64,000 bases of DNA, taken from the NCBI GenBank assembly GCA_031769625.1, contig JAUIMM010000483.1, forward strand, positions 6,020,001 through 6,084,000, read 5' to 3'. Position numbers and translations under genes: made by a program. Below, piece by piece: positions 8,734-19,272 of this stretch; the first letter of the stretch is position 1, and each line of letters begins with the position of its first letter. The notes under the pieces were generated by a model. It was not told the DNA's origin and ran no database searches. It saw only the letters and a list, made by a program, of their open reading frames with translations. Source of the DNA: Taudactylus pleione. Its lineage: Eukaryota; Chordata; Amphibia; Anura; Myobatrachidae.

Positions 8734-9700
8734 GGTAGGTGAAGTAGTGTAGTACAGGCAGTGATAGAGTTACACTCTGAATTTTGGCTTGTTACGCATG
8801 CCCAGAAATGATAAGATAACCAAGAAGCTATATAGCTATATAAATGCTTGACACACCTAATAAAGGTTAGAATATTGTCTGACACCAATGCTGTGTGTCA
8901 GTGGCATAAGTTCATCCCTGACGCCCGGAGGCAAGTTATAATTTGGCGCCCCCCATCACAGCCGCTGACACTGTAATGTAGCATTTCACAAGCAGATACA
9001 CCCACAGTTGCACACAGAATGTAGGCATGCCATGGAGGGGTGAGACCGAGAGTTGTGTGTGAGGCGGGCGCCGGACGTGTCACAAACATAAGAAGCTGCT
9101 GAGGAAAGCAACACCAATGAGTAGGGACAGACTATAGCTAGACGTAGGCGGCAGCTAATGGTCTGACACGGAGTTCTCCACTAGTGTATGGTGGCTTCTT
9201 AGGTGCCAGGAAGAGGTGCCATGTATTGGGCGGCCATCACAGTACAGTCCTGGCACATAGTTGCAGCCCTAACTGGGGTGAATATACTGTGGGCAATGGA
9301 GGAGGTGCCCCTTCAGTGCTGGAGCTCGGCGGCAGGTGCCTCCATTGTCTCCCATACTTCTGCCCCTGCTGTGGGTGTCTACTACTCTCCGACCGTGAAA
9401 TTAACCCTTTCCTTTCCAAATAGCTTGATTACCTGACAACTTGCCTTTATCAGCAGCGATACTTATCTTTGAGTCTTCAGACAATGGAGCCTGAATGCTG
9501 CTATTAAATGTGAAGACACCACAGAACAATAGCAGCAGGCACCTTTATGTAATGGGACTAATAATGGGTTTTGCTTTTACTCTCCATTTATTCCAGTCTC
9601 TACAATGTTGATGGCTGTATTCAAGCAAGACAAGGGTGGCTACTACTTAGTTAGAGAAGGGTTGGGTGCTGCCAAGCTCAGTATTTGTCAGGGGTGACAG
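8734..9700. other. No recognisable feature
   Basis: Mixed-composition sequence without tandem repeats, clear inverted ends or a convincing reading frame. Overlapping frames of 77-79 residues near 9184-9436 look like chance in a GC-richer patch. Confidence 0.4.
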
Positions 9701-9789
9701 AAAGCTGAGCTTCATCCTTGAGCACTGGGGATGGTTCAAGGAGGGGCGTATTAAGAGAGGAGGTAGCCCGTGTTCACTCCCCGTCAGGG

Positions 9790-10025
9790 GCGTCAAGAGC
9801 CGTGCTGGACCTGGGGAAGGGGGCATGGCCAAATCCTGGGAGGCGTCGCCACGCCCCCTTAGTCTATAAAAACAAAAAATTTTGGGGGTGCTGTGAAAGT
9901 CAAAGCCAAGGGGGGGGGAGACAATCAGTGTGATCGCTCCCCTCCACAGGCATAGGAGACTGCAGTATCCCTGAGCAGTCTCACACTGCACCCCAGCATA
10001 CAGCAGCGTGCCTGCTGTCCATATA
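9790..10025 (+). repeat. Unclassified GC-rich dispersed repeat, copy 2
   Basis: Shares the order of segments with 1186-1462: a GGGGCATGGCC segment, a CACGCCCCC segment, an A-rich spacer, CAGTGTGATCGCTCC, and GAGCAGTCTCACACTGCA with CAGCATACAGCAGC. It is truncated on the right by the CCTAACCC-bearing block that starts near 10,020. Confidence 0.5.
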
Positions 10026-10400
10026 CCGTCAGTGGCATCCCGATGCTCAGGATCTCGGGTAAGTATACTTACCCTCACCCCTTCTCCCCCTAACCCTCTG
10101 TTTCTAAATGCTAACACTATCCCTCACCCCACCACATCCTAACCCTCCCCATTAGTGCCTAAACCTAACCCTCCCCCCTTACTGCCTAGACCTAACCCCC
10201 CCCCGTGGTGCCAAACCCCAACCCACCCCCGGGAGTGCCTAACCTCCCCTTCCCCTAGCCTAACCCTTACCTCGTTAGTGACACCTAGCCCTCCAACCAA
10301 AAGGCCAAGTCCTGACCATCCCCGCCTGTCTTCTAACCGGGTAGTGGGATTCCGGTGCCCGGATTTCTTCAGCCGGGATCCCGCATGCCGGTATAATAAC
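10020..10400 (+). repeat. Transposon-like block with CCTAACCC minisatellite
   Basis: Degenerate CCTAACCC repeats (about 10,080-10,310) preceded by CGGGTAAGTA at 10056-10065, a splice-donor-like sequence in the same relative position as in the related blocks. CCGGGATCCCGCATGCCGG at 10372-10390 resembles their end motifs. There is no coding sequence. Confidence 0.5.
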
Positions 10401-10610
10401 TACTACCAGCGCAGTCCACCCACCTTTGGACTTATGCCATCAGGTTGGCATACAAGTTTGAGTCGGGCTCTTTATTCGTAGAAGCAGCATCGCGTCCACT
10501 GGCAATAAACTACTAGCAAAACATGCAGAAGCACAGGGAGCACGCGCTACTGCACGCAGGATGTCAGGGAACACGACAAAAAGTGTAAACACTGAACGGC
10601 AAGTATTCAC

Positions 10611-10646
10611 CTTGACAAACGGCGTCAGGAGGACGCTGAAATGCGT
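10611..10646 (+). other. Hammerhead-like motif with intact stem
   Basis: CTTGACAAAC is followed by a 6-pair hairpin (GGCGTC/GACGCT, 5-nt loop, one G-T pair) and then GAAATGCGT. It matches the layout of the motif at 30391-30425 behind the Penelope-like element. The first box differs from the catalytic consensus CTGATGA, so activity is unlikely. The flanking DNA (10,480-11,400) may be untranslated sequence of a decayed retroelement. Confidence 0.4.
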
Positions 10647-10649
10647 AGG

Positions 10650-11078
10650 TGCTTGTCATTGACATTTCACTTGGTCCCTGGACTCACTGCTGGAAGCCTC
10701 CTTGCTCTAATAAGAAAGGACGCTCAATTTTCACGGATCTGCTGACAGTTTGCAGCGTCACCTCTGTATCATTGTGGAGCACGGGGGTCCCTGACGGTTA
10801 GGTCTAGACTATAGAGGGCTGATGGACCTGTGACGTCACACCCACGTGACCCGGCCTAAAAGGGGGAGGGGTGGGGATGCTAACGGGGACCAAAAGTGTC
10901 CCCTCGCAGGCTCGCTACGCTCGCCACGCTTCGGGCAATATTTATTCCCCCTCTATGCCCTATTGGATGGTAACGCAGGAGCGGTCCAGCCTCCTGCAGC
11001 GGTCACGTGGTGGATACATCACAGAGGTCCTCTAGCCACATAGGAAATAGCAGCAACCGGTCCCTGACATCTAACTGT
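10650..11078. other. GC-rich sequence without a gene
   Basis: Contains an 8-bp palindrome of the cyclic-AMP-response type (TGACGTCA near 10832) and CACGTG-type E-boxes, but no adjoining gene. It may be the untranslated part of a decayed retroelement. Confidence 0.35.
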
Positions 11079-11322
11079 CTACCGCGGAACTCTGGAGCAG
11101 CCACCTCACTTCCTTCTGCAGTCTCCCTGCTAGCCGGGTTGAGCGCTGAAGGCCAGCCATTCGTGGACACGGGTTAGAGCTGTTATTCTCTCATCAATAC
11201 CCAGCACGGAGCTCCCTGATACTTACCCGCTGGACACGGAACTCTGGATCGGCCACTGCACTCATACCTGTAAGATCCCCGCTAGTCAGGTTGAGTACTG
11301 GAGGTCATCCATCCATATTCAC
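11079..11322 (+). repeat. Two imperfect tandem copies, about 150 bp period
   Basis: The stretch starting CGGAACTCTGGAGCAGCCAC (11083) recurs as CGGAACTCTGGATCGGCCAC (11237). Both are followed by CTGCTAGCCGGGTTGAGCG or CCGCTAGTCAGGTTGAGTA and a GGAGGTCATCC-like segment. The spacing is about 150 bp. No frame is open through both copies. Confidence 0.6.
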
Positions 11323-11837
11323 AGCTCTCTTCACTGTTACAATTGGATCATTGAAATAACATGCGGGTTTGATGTGTCTGCCTGGAAGGTAACTTTGTAA
11401 CTACTGTTACTTGACTGTTTGCAACTTATTTACTGTGCTGAATTGCCGGATGATACATAAAGTTACTCCTTAATTATTGCTATACAAAAAAGCAAGATAC
11501 TTCCAAAAGGGCTTATGATTATTTATTGACATTTTAGTGATTCCAGTTTGGGACAATTTAACACACTTTTAAAGATTGCTTTATCCTCATGATCTTCAAT
11601 TATATGCTACTGAAGCTGCTACATGTTTTTTGATTACTTTACATGATACATTATTTATTTATTTGTGTTTTGTTTTATTAATTATAATAAATACACAATT
11701 TTTACTATTATAATTCTCTGCATTGGTTTGAGTGACCTTTACTAACAACTTTTAGAATCTGTTGTTGCTTTATCCTTTGTGTACATTTTTTCGATTAGGG
11801 GTAGTGACTATCCCACACAACCACATTGAATCTATTA
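11323..11837. other. AT-rich sequence without a gene
   Basis: Strongly AT-rich with several AATAAA-like motifs near 11,690. It could be the 3' end of a retroelement, but nothing specific identifies it. Confidence 0.35.
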
Positions 11838-12696
11838 AGGTCCATATTCAATTTGGAGCGAAATGTAATAATAATCTATCGCCGATGACGTTATTTTCGC
11901 CTATTTCAATTATCCCTGTATTCAATTTCAAAGACTTTTCGCAGGTTCGAAAAGTCTTTGAAAAAAAACAGGGATAACTTTTCACCACTGAAATAGGTGG
12001 CGAAAAAAGTGCAGAATTGGGGTTTAGGGGTGCAGGCTTAAAAAAAATATAGCCTGCACCCCTGGGAATGTCATTTAAAAGTAAACTGTGTCAAAAAAAG
12101 TTACAAAAAAAATAAATCTGGACACCCGGGCCAAAACATTAACTTTAATTTTGGGGGTAAAAAAAAAAATAGGGAATACACTTCTAAAATAGCCAAATTA
12201 AATTCAGAGTGGATTCCAAGTATGTGGCAGGTGTTTTCTTCATTGCGGGAGTAGCGGCAGGTGCATTTTTGCAGAATTTGTAAATATCACTTTTGGAACT
12301 TAAAAAAAAAGCTTACCCCCATTTTCATGTACCCCTAATTTTATAGATTTTTTGGGGGGGAAAAATAATTATTGCTAAGTGCTATTCTTCACCACTTCTT
12401 CATAGCCGCAAATATGCACCTGACGCGGCTATTATAAACTCTGACTTCCTTCATTAGACAAAAATGGGGGTAACCATAGTGATCCCCCATTTCTGGACAT
12501 CTTTAGGGGGGTCCCAGGCACATTTCTCGAAAATCCTTTTTCATAGATCCTACTTCGCCGGGTCCTGTTTTCGCTCCTTTTAAATTGAATATGGGGATAA
12601 AGCGTGCATGCGCCCGATATTTTACCCCCAGAAAAGCTCCGATATGGAGCAAAAAATCCAGCACAGACTTTTCGCTCCCAAATTGAATATGGCCCT
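11838..12696. mobile_element. TIR element ending GGTCCATATTCAATTTGG
   Basis: The left end GGTCCATATTCAATTTGG (11839-11856) and right end AATTGAATATGGCCC are matching inverted repeats that extend inward through GAGCGAAA/TTTCGCTC, giving an element of about 859 bp. TA flanks the right end and TTA the left, so a 2- or 3-bp duplication is possible but not certain. Inside is a perfect 13-bp stem, CAAAGACTTTTCG / CGAAAAGTCTTTG, near 11,930-11,962. No transposase is encoded; the 92-residue minus-strand frame at 12432-12710 crosses the end and is not a gene. Confidence 0.7.
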
Positions 12697-13458
12697 ATGC
12701 CTTTTTGCAACTCCTTAGAGCCTGGGCTATATCCGTTATAAAGAACTTAGAAGAACGGTTGCACTTACATCTATTCCACGCGAAAACAGAATTTTCAGTT
12801 TTGAGTGTAATTGTTTTTTGAGGTAAGACGCACCAATTGGCTTCACCAATATGTATGAATGTTTGGCCATATGTCTCTAAACCTGAAATCATGACAAAAT
12901 GGTAAGACAGGAGAGGGAGAAGTGATTGGCTGACTTTCATTTCATACACCATGCATATTAAACACGTTAGCTGAGGTAACAAAGAGGGAAAATATCTCCA
13001 TAACTTATTATCAGCAAATATTGCGGCAGCAATTAGCGACTTTAAACAGTCGCCCAGATGTTTATTCAGATAAACGAATCTGTTTATTGCCTTGATGTTT
13101 GCACATGAAAACGTAGGAACAAATATATACAAAATAATCCATGCTACTCTGGGTATACAGACAACCCCTCCACCCCGAGGGAACGAGGACAACGCACAAC
13201 TGCTGAGTGAATAATTAGTTGTAATTAGTCCTTAAAAACTGATGCCTTCAGAGATACACTGCCAAGTTTTTAAGCACTTTAATACTAATGGATTTTTTTC
13301 ACTAGTATAAATCTTTACAGAGGAAGCAAGCGTAAATTGATTTTTAAAGAGCCTGTCCAATGTGAAATTTATCTTTTGAAAACATTACATTTGAAAACAA
13401 TTACATTTATCTTGTGCGCATTTCAGTGCTTCCTTATAGTATGGAAGTGACACACGGG
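12697..13458. other. No recognisable feature
   Basis: Contains a 165-residue minus-strand open frame (12695-13192) that starts inside the neighbouring repeat and shows no family motif. It is hydrophobic in patches but has no gene context, so I treat it as chance. Confidence 0.4.
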
Positions 13459-13634
13459 TATATTTACTAAAATGTGGGTTTTTAGAAGTGGAGTTGTTGC
13501 CCATAGCAACCAATGAGATTCTAGCTAGTATCTTCTAGAATGTGTTAGATAAATGATAAGTAGAATCTGATTGGTTGCTATGAGCAACATCTCCACTTCT
13601 AAAAACCTGAACTTTAGTACTGTACTGTAAATAT
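13459..13634. mobile_element. Foldback MITE with GCAACCAAT core, copy 1
   Basis: About 176 bp with long imperfect inverted arms. The left arm has TATATTTACT, GTTTTTAGAAGTGGAG, GCCCATAGCAACCAAT and AGATTCTAGCT. The right arm has AGAATCTGATTGGTTGCTAT, CTCCACTTCTAAAAAC and GTAAATATA. No coding. This type of short palindromic repeat is, from general knowledge, common in frog and fish genomes. The GGTTGCTA/TAGCAACC core also recurs at 13,705 and 18,181. Confidence 0.8.
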
Positions 13635-13704
13635 ACTCCATAGATTTACAATGCATGGAAACCACTGGAGAGGCATGTACAGTACTAGCCACAAATAGGC
13701 AAGT

Positions 13705-13843
13705 TCCATGAAAGAGAAACAGCAACCAATCAGATCCTAGCTATCATCTTTCTAGGACAGTCTATAAAATGCTAGCTAAAAGCTGATTGGTTGCTAAGGG
13801 AAACTTCTCCACTTGGCTTCATTAGAAGGTTTGATACATACCA
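13705..13843. mobile_element. Foldback MITE with GCAACCAAT core, copy 2
   Basis: The left arm carries CAGCAACCAATCAGATCC and the right arm GCTGATTGGTTGCTAAGG, followed by TTCTCCACTT and TTTGATACATA. The left outer end is more decayed than in the preceding copy. It lies 70 bp from that copy, and the right end touches the next element. Confidence 0.7.
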
Positions 13844-13848
13844 TCTCT

Positions 13849-14262
13849 GGGCCTCATTTAGAGACGGACACGATATTTACGCAGGCCGAGCAATTGTGTG
13901 CCAGTGCGCATGCGCCACGATTGCTTTGCAATTACGTTCGCACAGAGGACCCATTCGCAAAGTGAGTGACAGTCTGTCAGCGTTTTGGGGTGGCAACGGG
14001 GGGGGAGTCAGAAAAATGCAGCCGTTTCTGACCTTTTAAGCGCCATTTCATGGGTATGCATAAATTAGCCATTGCGATTGCATTCGCAGCATGAGAGCTC
14101 TCTGCGTGCCAGGAGATCTGCAGTGTTTGCGGCTGGTCAGAGCTGCCATAAGGGCAAGATGGCTGCTCGATGTACGTCGATGTTACCAATATTTACGCAA
14201 GTAAGTGACATTGTATGCAGATGAGAAGGCAGCGGCGGGCGTCCCTATGCTCAGGTGATCTT
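13849..14262 (+). mobile_element. GGGCCTNATTCAGA-family MITE, right end missing
   Basis: Starts GGGCCTCATTTAGAGACGG after TCT (13846-13848). The body matches 1520-1872 (GCATAAATTAGCCATTGCGA, CAATATTTACGCA, CCTATGCTCAGGTGATCTTT). The last 40-50 bp of the family, including the right inverted repeat, are absent; the sequence passes into the foldback MITE at 14,277. Confidence 0.65.
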
Positions 14263-14276
14263 TGGAACCAGAGGTG

Positions 14277-14399
14277 GGGCTGCAGCACAGTCCAAAATTC
14301 AAACAGGGGAGCCACACCAACTGCCACAGATGTTTGGCAATGTTTGGGGTGGCAGTTGGTGTGGCTCCCCTATTTGAATTTTGGACAGTGCTGCAGCCC
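14277..14399. mobile_element. Foldback MITE, copy 2 (51-bp arms)
   Basis: Left arm 14277-14327 and right arm 14349-14399 pair almost perfectly around a 21-bp loop. The arms hold GGGCTGCAGCACAGTCC and GGGGAGCCACACCAACTGCC, matching 8419-8542, whereas the loops do not match. It lies at the truncated right end of the neighbouring MITE. Confidence 0.85.
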
Positions 14400-14429
14400 T
14401 GCGTCTGGAGATGCCACTGGTAGTCTCGG

Positions 14430-15127
14430 TGTGTTTTTTAACCGTCATTTAATCTACAACTTTGGAAATAGTTGGCTGTATTGTAGCTCTGAAATATCTT
14501 ATCTAACCAGAACAACGGGTAATCAGTCAGGTGGTAGTATGGCATATACAATACGCACACACAATCATTAATGAAAGCTCTCAGCGGCCTTGTTATCATG
14601 GGTTTCTTCCAAACTGGAAACAACTTTGGCCACCTCTGCCAAAATCATGTTTTATGCTATATTACAATGTGATATATGATGTAAGAGTGTTATAATATTA
14701 GGGCTGGCCGGCACACTGGGGTTTGTGCGCCGCTGTGATAGTAGTTTGGCAACTGCTTATGTGGGATCACTTTCAAGATATGACCTATTGTTACACACAT
14801 ACATCACTGCAGAGAGATGTTTATAGCGGGCTCGTTAGCAGTGGGCACAACTTCCCCCTGCTCTCCCTTTATATTTATATCTATTATCCAGAGTAATTGG
14901 GAATTGTTGCAGTATGGTAACCTTTTACATAAATTGGAAAACTATATATATTCTTTTAAAGTGGAGATTAATTATATAGACTTTTTGGCCACATCGGACC
15001 TGTTGCTAAGCAGGACGTACAGAGAGTATAATCTGCAAATTTATACTGTTCATGCACACAAAACATTCACCCTTACGCCCGCTTGCTTCCAAGGGCGGGA
15101 TGTGGGACAGAAGGGACAATGGGACAA
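14430..15127. other. No recognisable feature
   Basis: AT-rich sequence. Frames of 109-118 residues overlap it but show no family motif. No inverted ends or tandem repeats seen. Confidence 0.4.
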
Positions 15128-15149
15128 TGTAGTGCAGTCAGGTTAGGCA

Positions 15150-15440
15150 GGGGAGGCAGAGCCTCCTCTGTCATACTCAAACCCCCCTCAGCCGCACCGG
15201 GGCCCGGGAGAAGGGGGCGTGGCCTAATCACGGGAGGCGTGGTCACACCCCCTTAGGGGAAAAAAATGTTTGCAGCGCCGCCCGCTGTGAGCCCCACAGC
15301 CCGGCACATAGCCAGTGAGGGGCGCGAGCAGTCAGTGCAGCCTAGCTGCTGTGATGTAAGAGGGGGATGGCGCCAGCCCCTCCAGCAAACCCGGGCCCGG
15401 GGTAATTAGAACTGTTCCCCCCCTTCTCGGCACCCCTGCC
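15150..15440 (+). repeat. Unclassified GC-rich dispersed repeat, copy 3
   Basis: Holds GGGGCCCGGGAGAAGGGGGC, GGAGGCGTGGTCACACCCCC, an A-rich spacer, GAGCAGTCAGTGCAGC and CCTCCAGCAAACCCGGGC followed by GGTAATTAG, in the same order as 1186-1462. No termini or target duplication recognised. Confidence 0.55.
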
Positions 15441-15488
15441 CCTCCATCATACTCCTTGTCATGCTCTAGAGTTTTGATATAAAAACTG

Positions 15489-16019
15489 TGGGCCTGATTC
15501 AGACCCACTCACGAGGACTCGCAAGCGGGTCAATGTTGGCCAAGTGCGCATGCGCTCCGTTGTGCACATGCGCGAGACCCGCATAGCAACGGACAAGACG
15601 TTGCTATGGGTCTCGCTACAAAGGGGGAGTGCTGTCGATGTTGAGTGACAGCACGCTCCCTTTGGTGGGCATGCCGGGGGCGTTGCTGCCCAGACGGAGG
15701 CGTTCCCATGGGAACGCCTACCGTCTGGGGCCGGCCCCACTGACATCACAAATGATGTCAGTGGGAGTGCTTTTGGCTCTGATATAGCCAAAAGCACTCC
15801 AGGGCTTGCAGCAGACGAGACCCTACCACAAGGGTCTCGTCGCAAGCCCGATGGTCGCGATGGTCTTGACCATCGCAACCATCATTTTGGCCGCTTGCTA
15901 TAGCTGTGGGTGGATACCCACAGCTATGTGAGCGGCCAGGGGGCCGCTCTTAAATTCAGAGGGACGGCCCTGATTCAGAGCGAGCGCTCTGTCAGAGCGT
16001 CCGGCTCTGAATCAGGGCC
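15489..16019. mobile_element. Multi-hairpin element, copy B
   Basis: A 531-bp relative of 1876-2424. It starts GGGCCTGATTCAGACCC, ends CTCTGAATCAGGGCC and has TGT on both sides (15486-15488 and 16020-16022). The hairpins keep the same order: 15572-15616 (18 pairs, one bulge), 15619-15664, about 15690-15727, 15736-15765, 15766-15798, 15802-15849 (19 pairs), 15850-15883, 15889-15937 and 15966-16019. Several stems differ from copy A on both arms in a compensating way; see the findings. There is no coding sequence. Confidence 0.85.
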
Positions 16020-16022
16020 TGT

Positions 16023-17778
16023 GTTTTTATACATTTGTGCCATTGACCAGTAGCTGTATCTATTGCAGATGCCTGGAGGTTGCTGAAACAGTGATGATGA
16101 CATCAGCCATAGCAAACCACTTCTGATTGGATGGCTGCAGATTCTCTCCTGAGACTGAAAGGTGTTTTCCTGACTGATTGTGCATGTATTATAGGATTTA
16201 GTGATTTTATTTTATTATGTATTTTTTGACTACTTTCATTCATACGCGAGAACGTATATATTATATCTGTTGTGTTACATCACGCCTAAGATCGAATGTG
16301 CAAAAGAAATATTAACAAACTTTAATTCTCCTTCTGACCAGGTTGAGTGTATCTGATGTAAGCCTGACATAAACCTGGTGTGTATACTACAGGCGCAGAA
16401 CTAGAGCACCCTGCTAAGCGCGTAACGGAGCAAATGGGCACAACTATGCTATATTTTTATGTTAATTACATTGCACATAGTACTCGGTAACAGGCACATT
16501 GTCTGCAGCGGATTTCACAGGCAGCTTAGTTTTCAACTATCTGTTGGAACAATTAAAGCTTAAAACTGAGATGTAACATAATGAATCAATAATCCAGATT
16601 GATGAATAAATAACCCACACTAATGTGTCCATAGCAATTGGCAATGTACACAAGTACACTTCTGCCCCAATTCAGCCTCAGTTCATAAATTATGCAGCGA
16701 CTACGTGAGTAATATTATTTACATTACAAGTGGTCGCAGCACATATGAGCAATGTACAGATGTCCGAGTATTTATATAATGTACAATGGTGTACGTATAG
16801 CATAATAATAGGTTATGTTAGCATAACTATATTAAGATATGGACTTTTAAAAGGAGTTTAATTCACCTTCACAGTATGTTCACGTTTTGGTTTGTACATG
16901 GACCCTTTAGGAAGGTAGCGCTTCGCCCCCAAATATGGTCACCTCCGCTACATTTTACACCATATTAAGACTTTGGTGGAAATTTATTTAGATTCACACA
17001 TAGAAATGTGACACATTTACTATCAATAGTCCTCATATGTTAATTTGATTTAACACAATAGAGCAGTAGTTATAAAGTGGTTGGAAGTTGGACTTTGCTG
17101 AGACCTTTACACTTTTTTGCGCTTACACCTCTGCAGAATTATCTACTTCTCCGCACACCTACAGTAGAAGCATTTCTAGTTGGCAGAGCCAGTTATTGAG
17201 ATCAGGGTAGGCGCCCACTTTAATGCTGGCGCATCCTGGGGCACTGGTGCAAGACCGTGAGGCTCGGTGCATTCGCTGCAATTGTGTTCACAGAGCAGTT
17301 TTTGTTACATAACTGCAATGAAAACAAACAAGCCTCTAGATCAGTGACGGATATTCCCTAGGGGCTGCAGGGCTGCAACCCCACCCCCAGTAAAATCCGC
17401 CACCTCAGTGAGCCAGTTGCAGTCCATGGCTGCACTGGCTACACTGTGACTGGCAGTGGCCTCCCATTGGAAGTGCTACCTGCCAATCACGCACAGGACA
17501 GGCAGTTCCAGGGGGAGGTGGGTTCTCTCCCTGGGACTGCTAGTCCGGGCTGTCGTTAGCAGAGTGCGGCTTCCAGTGAAAAGCCACTCCTCTGCCTTTT
17601 GGGCAGCCCTACCCGGCTTCTTGGACTGCAACTAGTGCAGTCTCTAGAAGCCCATGTAATCACATGCGGTCCCGGTAACCGCCAGATCCATTGCGCATGG
17701 ACGTGGTCACACTTGCGAAATCAGCAGACCGAGCACACGCAGAAGCACTTCTGCACCATTCACACTGGAGCAGGGTCT
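16023..17778. other. No recognisable feature
   Basis: About 1.7 kb, AT-rich up to 17,340 and GC-richer after. No supported gene, no tandem array, no identifiable transposon ends. Confidence 0.4.
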
Positions 17779-17967
17779 GCAGTGACCCAGCCCTTCCGGC
17801 GTTGCAGTGGACGCTTGGAGATTATGTAATCTCCAAGCGTCACTGAAGCCGGCACACCGAAGCTGGGTGTGCAGTGACCCAGCTCTTCTGGCGTTGCACG
17901 GCAGTGGACGCTTTGAGATTATGTCATCTCCAAGAGCCACTGAAGCCGCCCAATCGGGCAGCATGTG
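17779..17967. repeat. Tandem duplication of a palindrome-bearing unit (92 bp)
   Basis: The unit starting GCAGTGACCCAGCCCTTC (17779) repeats at 17871 as GCAGTGACCCAGCTCTTC. The first copy contains a 15-bp perfect stem with a 2-nt loop, GACGCTTGGAGATTA / TAATCTCCAAGCGTC (17810-17841). In the second copy the corresponding stem has mismatches. Further right, GGGTCAT/ATGACCC near 17,979 is another short palindrome. Probably part of an unidentified element. Confidence 0.65.
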
Positions 17968-18180
17968 GCACGATCTGGGTCATCATGACCCTGATCGCGC
18001 CATTTACACTGCAGGGTTACACAGGAACAACCCGTGGCCAACCCTGCAAGCTAACTGAGTTGAATCTCCCGAGTCCTTGGACCTGGGAGGATCCGATTAC
18101 ACTGACAAAAATCCTGGGTTGATGCACGTTCATGATTTTCAGGTCAGCGTAAAAGGGTATAACTAAGGTCAAGATGTATC

Positions 18181-18340
18181 AAGATGTAGCAAACTTTCTA
18201 AAGAGGGCCGGTGGAGATGGTAAACATATCAATCAGCTTCTATCTTTCATTTTATAGCAGGCACTAGATAAATGATACCTAGAGGCTGATTGGTTGCTAT
18301 AGGTAACTGCACTTCTCTTTAGAAAGTTTGATACATCTTC
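18181..18340. mobile_element. Foldback MITE with GCAACCAAT core, copy 3
   Basis: Arms include GCAAACTTTCTAAAGAG on the left and CTCTTTAGAAAGTTTGATAC on the right. GCTGATTGGTTGCTATAGG on the right corresponds to ATCAATCAGC on the left. About 160 bp with an AT-rich middle. Same general type as 13459-13634, with different outer ends. Confidence 0.75.
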
Positions 18341-18360
18341 GATACAAGTTTTATGTGCAC

Positions 18361-18361
<1 letters not shown>

Positions 18362-18392
<31 letters not shown>
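18362..18392. repeat. (TA)n microsatellite
   Basis: About 15 uninterrupted TA units, followed by CTGTATATATACACAC. Confidence 0.95.
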
Positions 18393-18393
<1 letters not shown>

Positions 18394-18609
18394 TGTATAT
18401 ATACACACTAGTATTTTTGGACCTGCCATCTGCTGAGTCTGTTTCTGTCCCACCTCTCTATACTCACCCTGTGCCGGCGGTTCTGCTTAACTGGTCTGCC
18501 GCTGCGGTGGGAGCCTGCAATGCGCATCCCAGCTCCCACTGCGCATGACGGAGACGGGACAGGTCATAACGCATTATTATAGATATTTTACATTTTGATG
18601 CCAATGAAA
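18393..18609. other. No recognisable feature
   Basis: Short GC-mixed stretch between a microsatellite and a retroposon tail, with no reading frame or repeat recognised. Confidence 0.35.
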
Positions 18610-18681
18610 TTAAGCGCCTTGAGTCCTACTGGAGAAACAGGGCTTTATAAATAAAATTATTATTATTATTATTATTATTAG
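18610..18681 (+). mobile_element. LINE/SINE 3' tail with (ATT)n
   Basis: AAGCGCCTTGAGTCC, ACTGGAGAAACAGGGCTTTA and TAAATAAA lead into an (ATT)n run. From general knowledge this resembles the conserved 3' tail of L2-type LINEs and of SINEs that borrow it (AAGCGCTTTGAGTCC ending in AGCGCTATATAAAT). The 5' part is not recognisable, as is usual for 5'-truncated retroposons. Confidence 0.65.
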
Positions 18682-19272
18682 AAATCCTTTATAAAGGATC
18701 CAAAAAGAGAAACAGAAGGAATTAATATAGACACAGGTGAGCGGCTGGACCGGTAATATATCCCGCACATATCATATCTTATGCGCCTTAGTGATTTGTG
18801 GTGTTGTATAAAACTGTAAATTGTCTCTGTTTCTTATTTATGAATTCTAGCTGCAGTTGCGTATTTTAATTTGGACGAGCAGGGGCAGCAGAGAGAACAC
18901 GCAGGGTTAACTGTCCTGCATCAATTAACTCCGTAAGAACACACCTATCAGTGTGGTCTCTCCAGAGCCACCAAATGAGAAGTGACTGCTGCTTAGAGAT
19001 TGCAGCTCAATTTGTGGTTATAAAATATGAGTCCCGGCTGTTAGATATGGCCGGAGTGGCACTGAGAAAATGATGATGGGCAAAGGGGATAATTGAAAAA
19101 GAGGAAGTGTAGCGTAAGAAATCAGGATTATTAATAAGCCTAATAACTGTATCCGAGCACCTAATCTACTGTACTAGAGCACTGTGTCAGCAGCTGCGCT
19201 GGGTATTGTACTGCTCGTTCATGCACATTCTGTATCTAAGCAAATATTTTACCAGGCCCTGTGATATTTATA
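18682..19272. other. No recognisable feature
   Basis: Moderately AT-rich unique-looking sequence, no supported gene or repeat. Confidence 0.4.

Noticed and set aside
9647..10117. 156-residue minus-strand reading frame
   Set aside because: Runs across a GC-rich dispersed repeat and into a CCTAACCC block; composition explains the openness.
10826..10860. Promoter with TGACGTCA and CACGTG sites
   Set aside because: The motifs are present, but there is no gene, exon or TATA context; the region looks like decayed retroelement sequence.
12695..13192. 165-residue minus-strand reading frame
   Set aside because: No recognisable domain, starts within a repeat boundary, no supporting context; a frame of this length is expected by chance in 64 kb.
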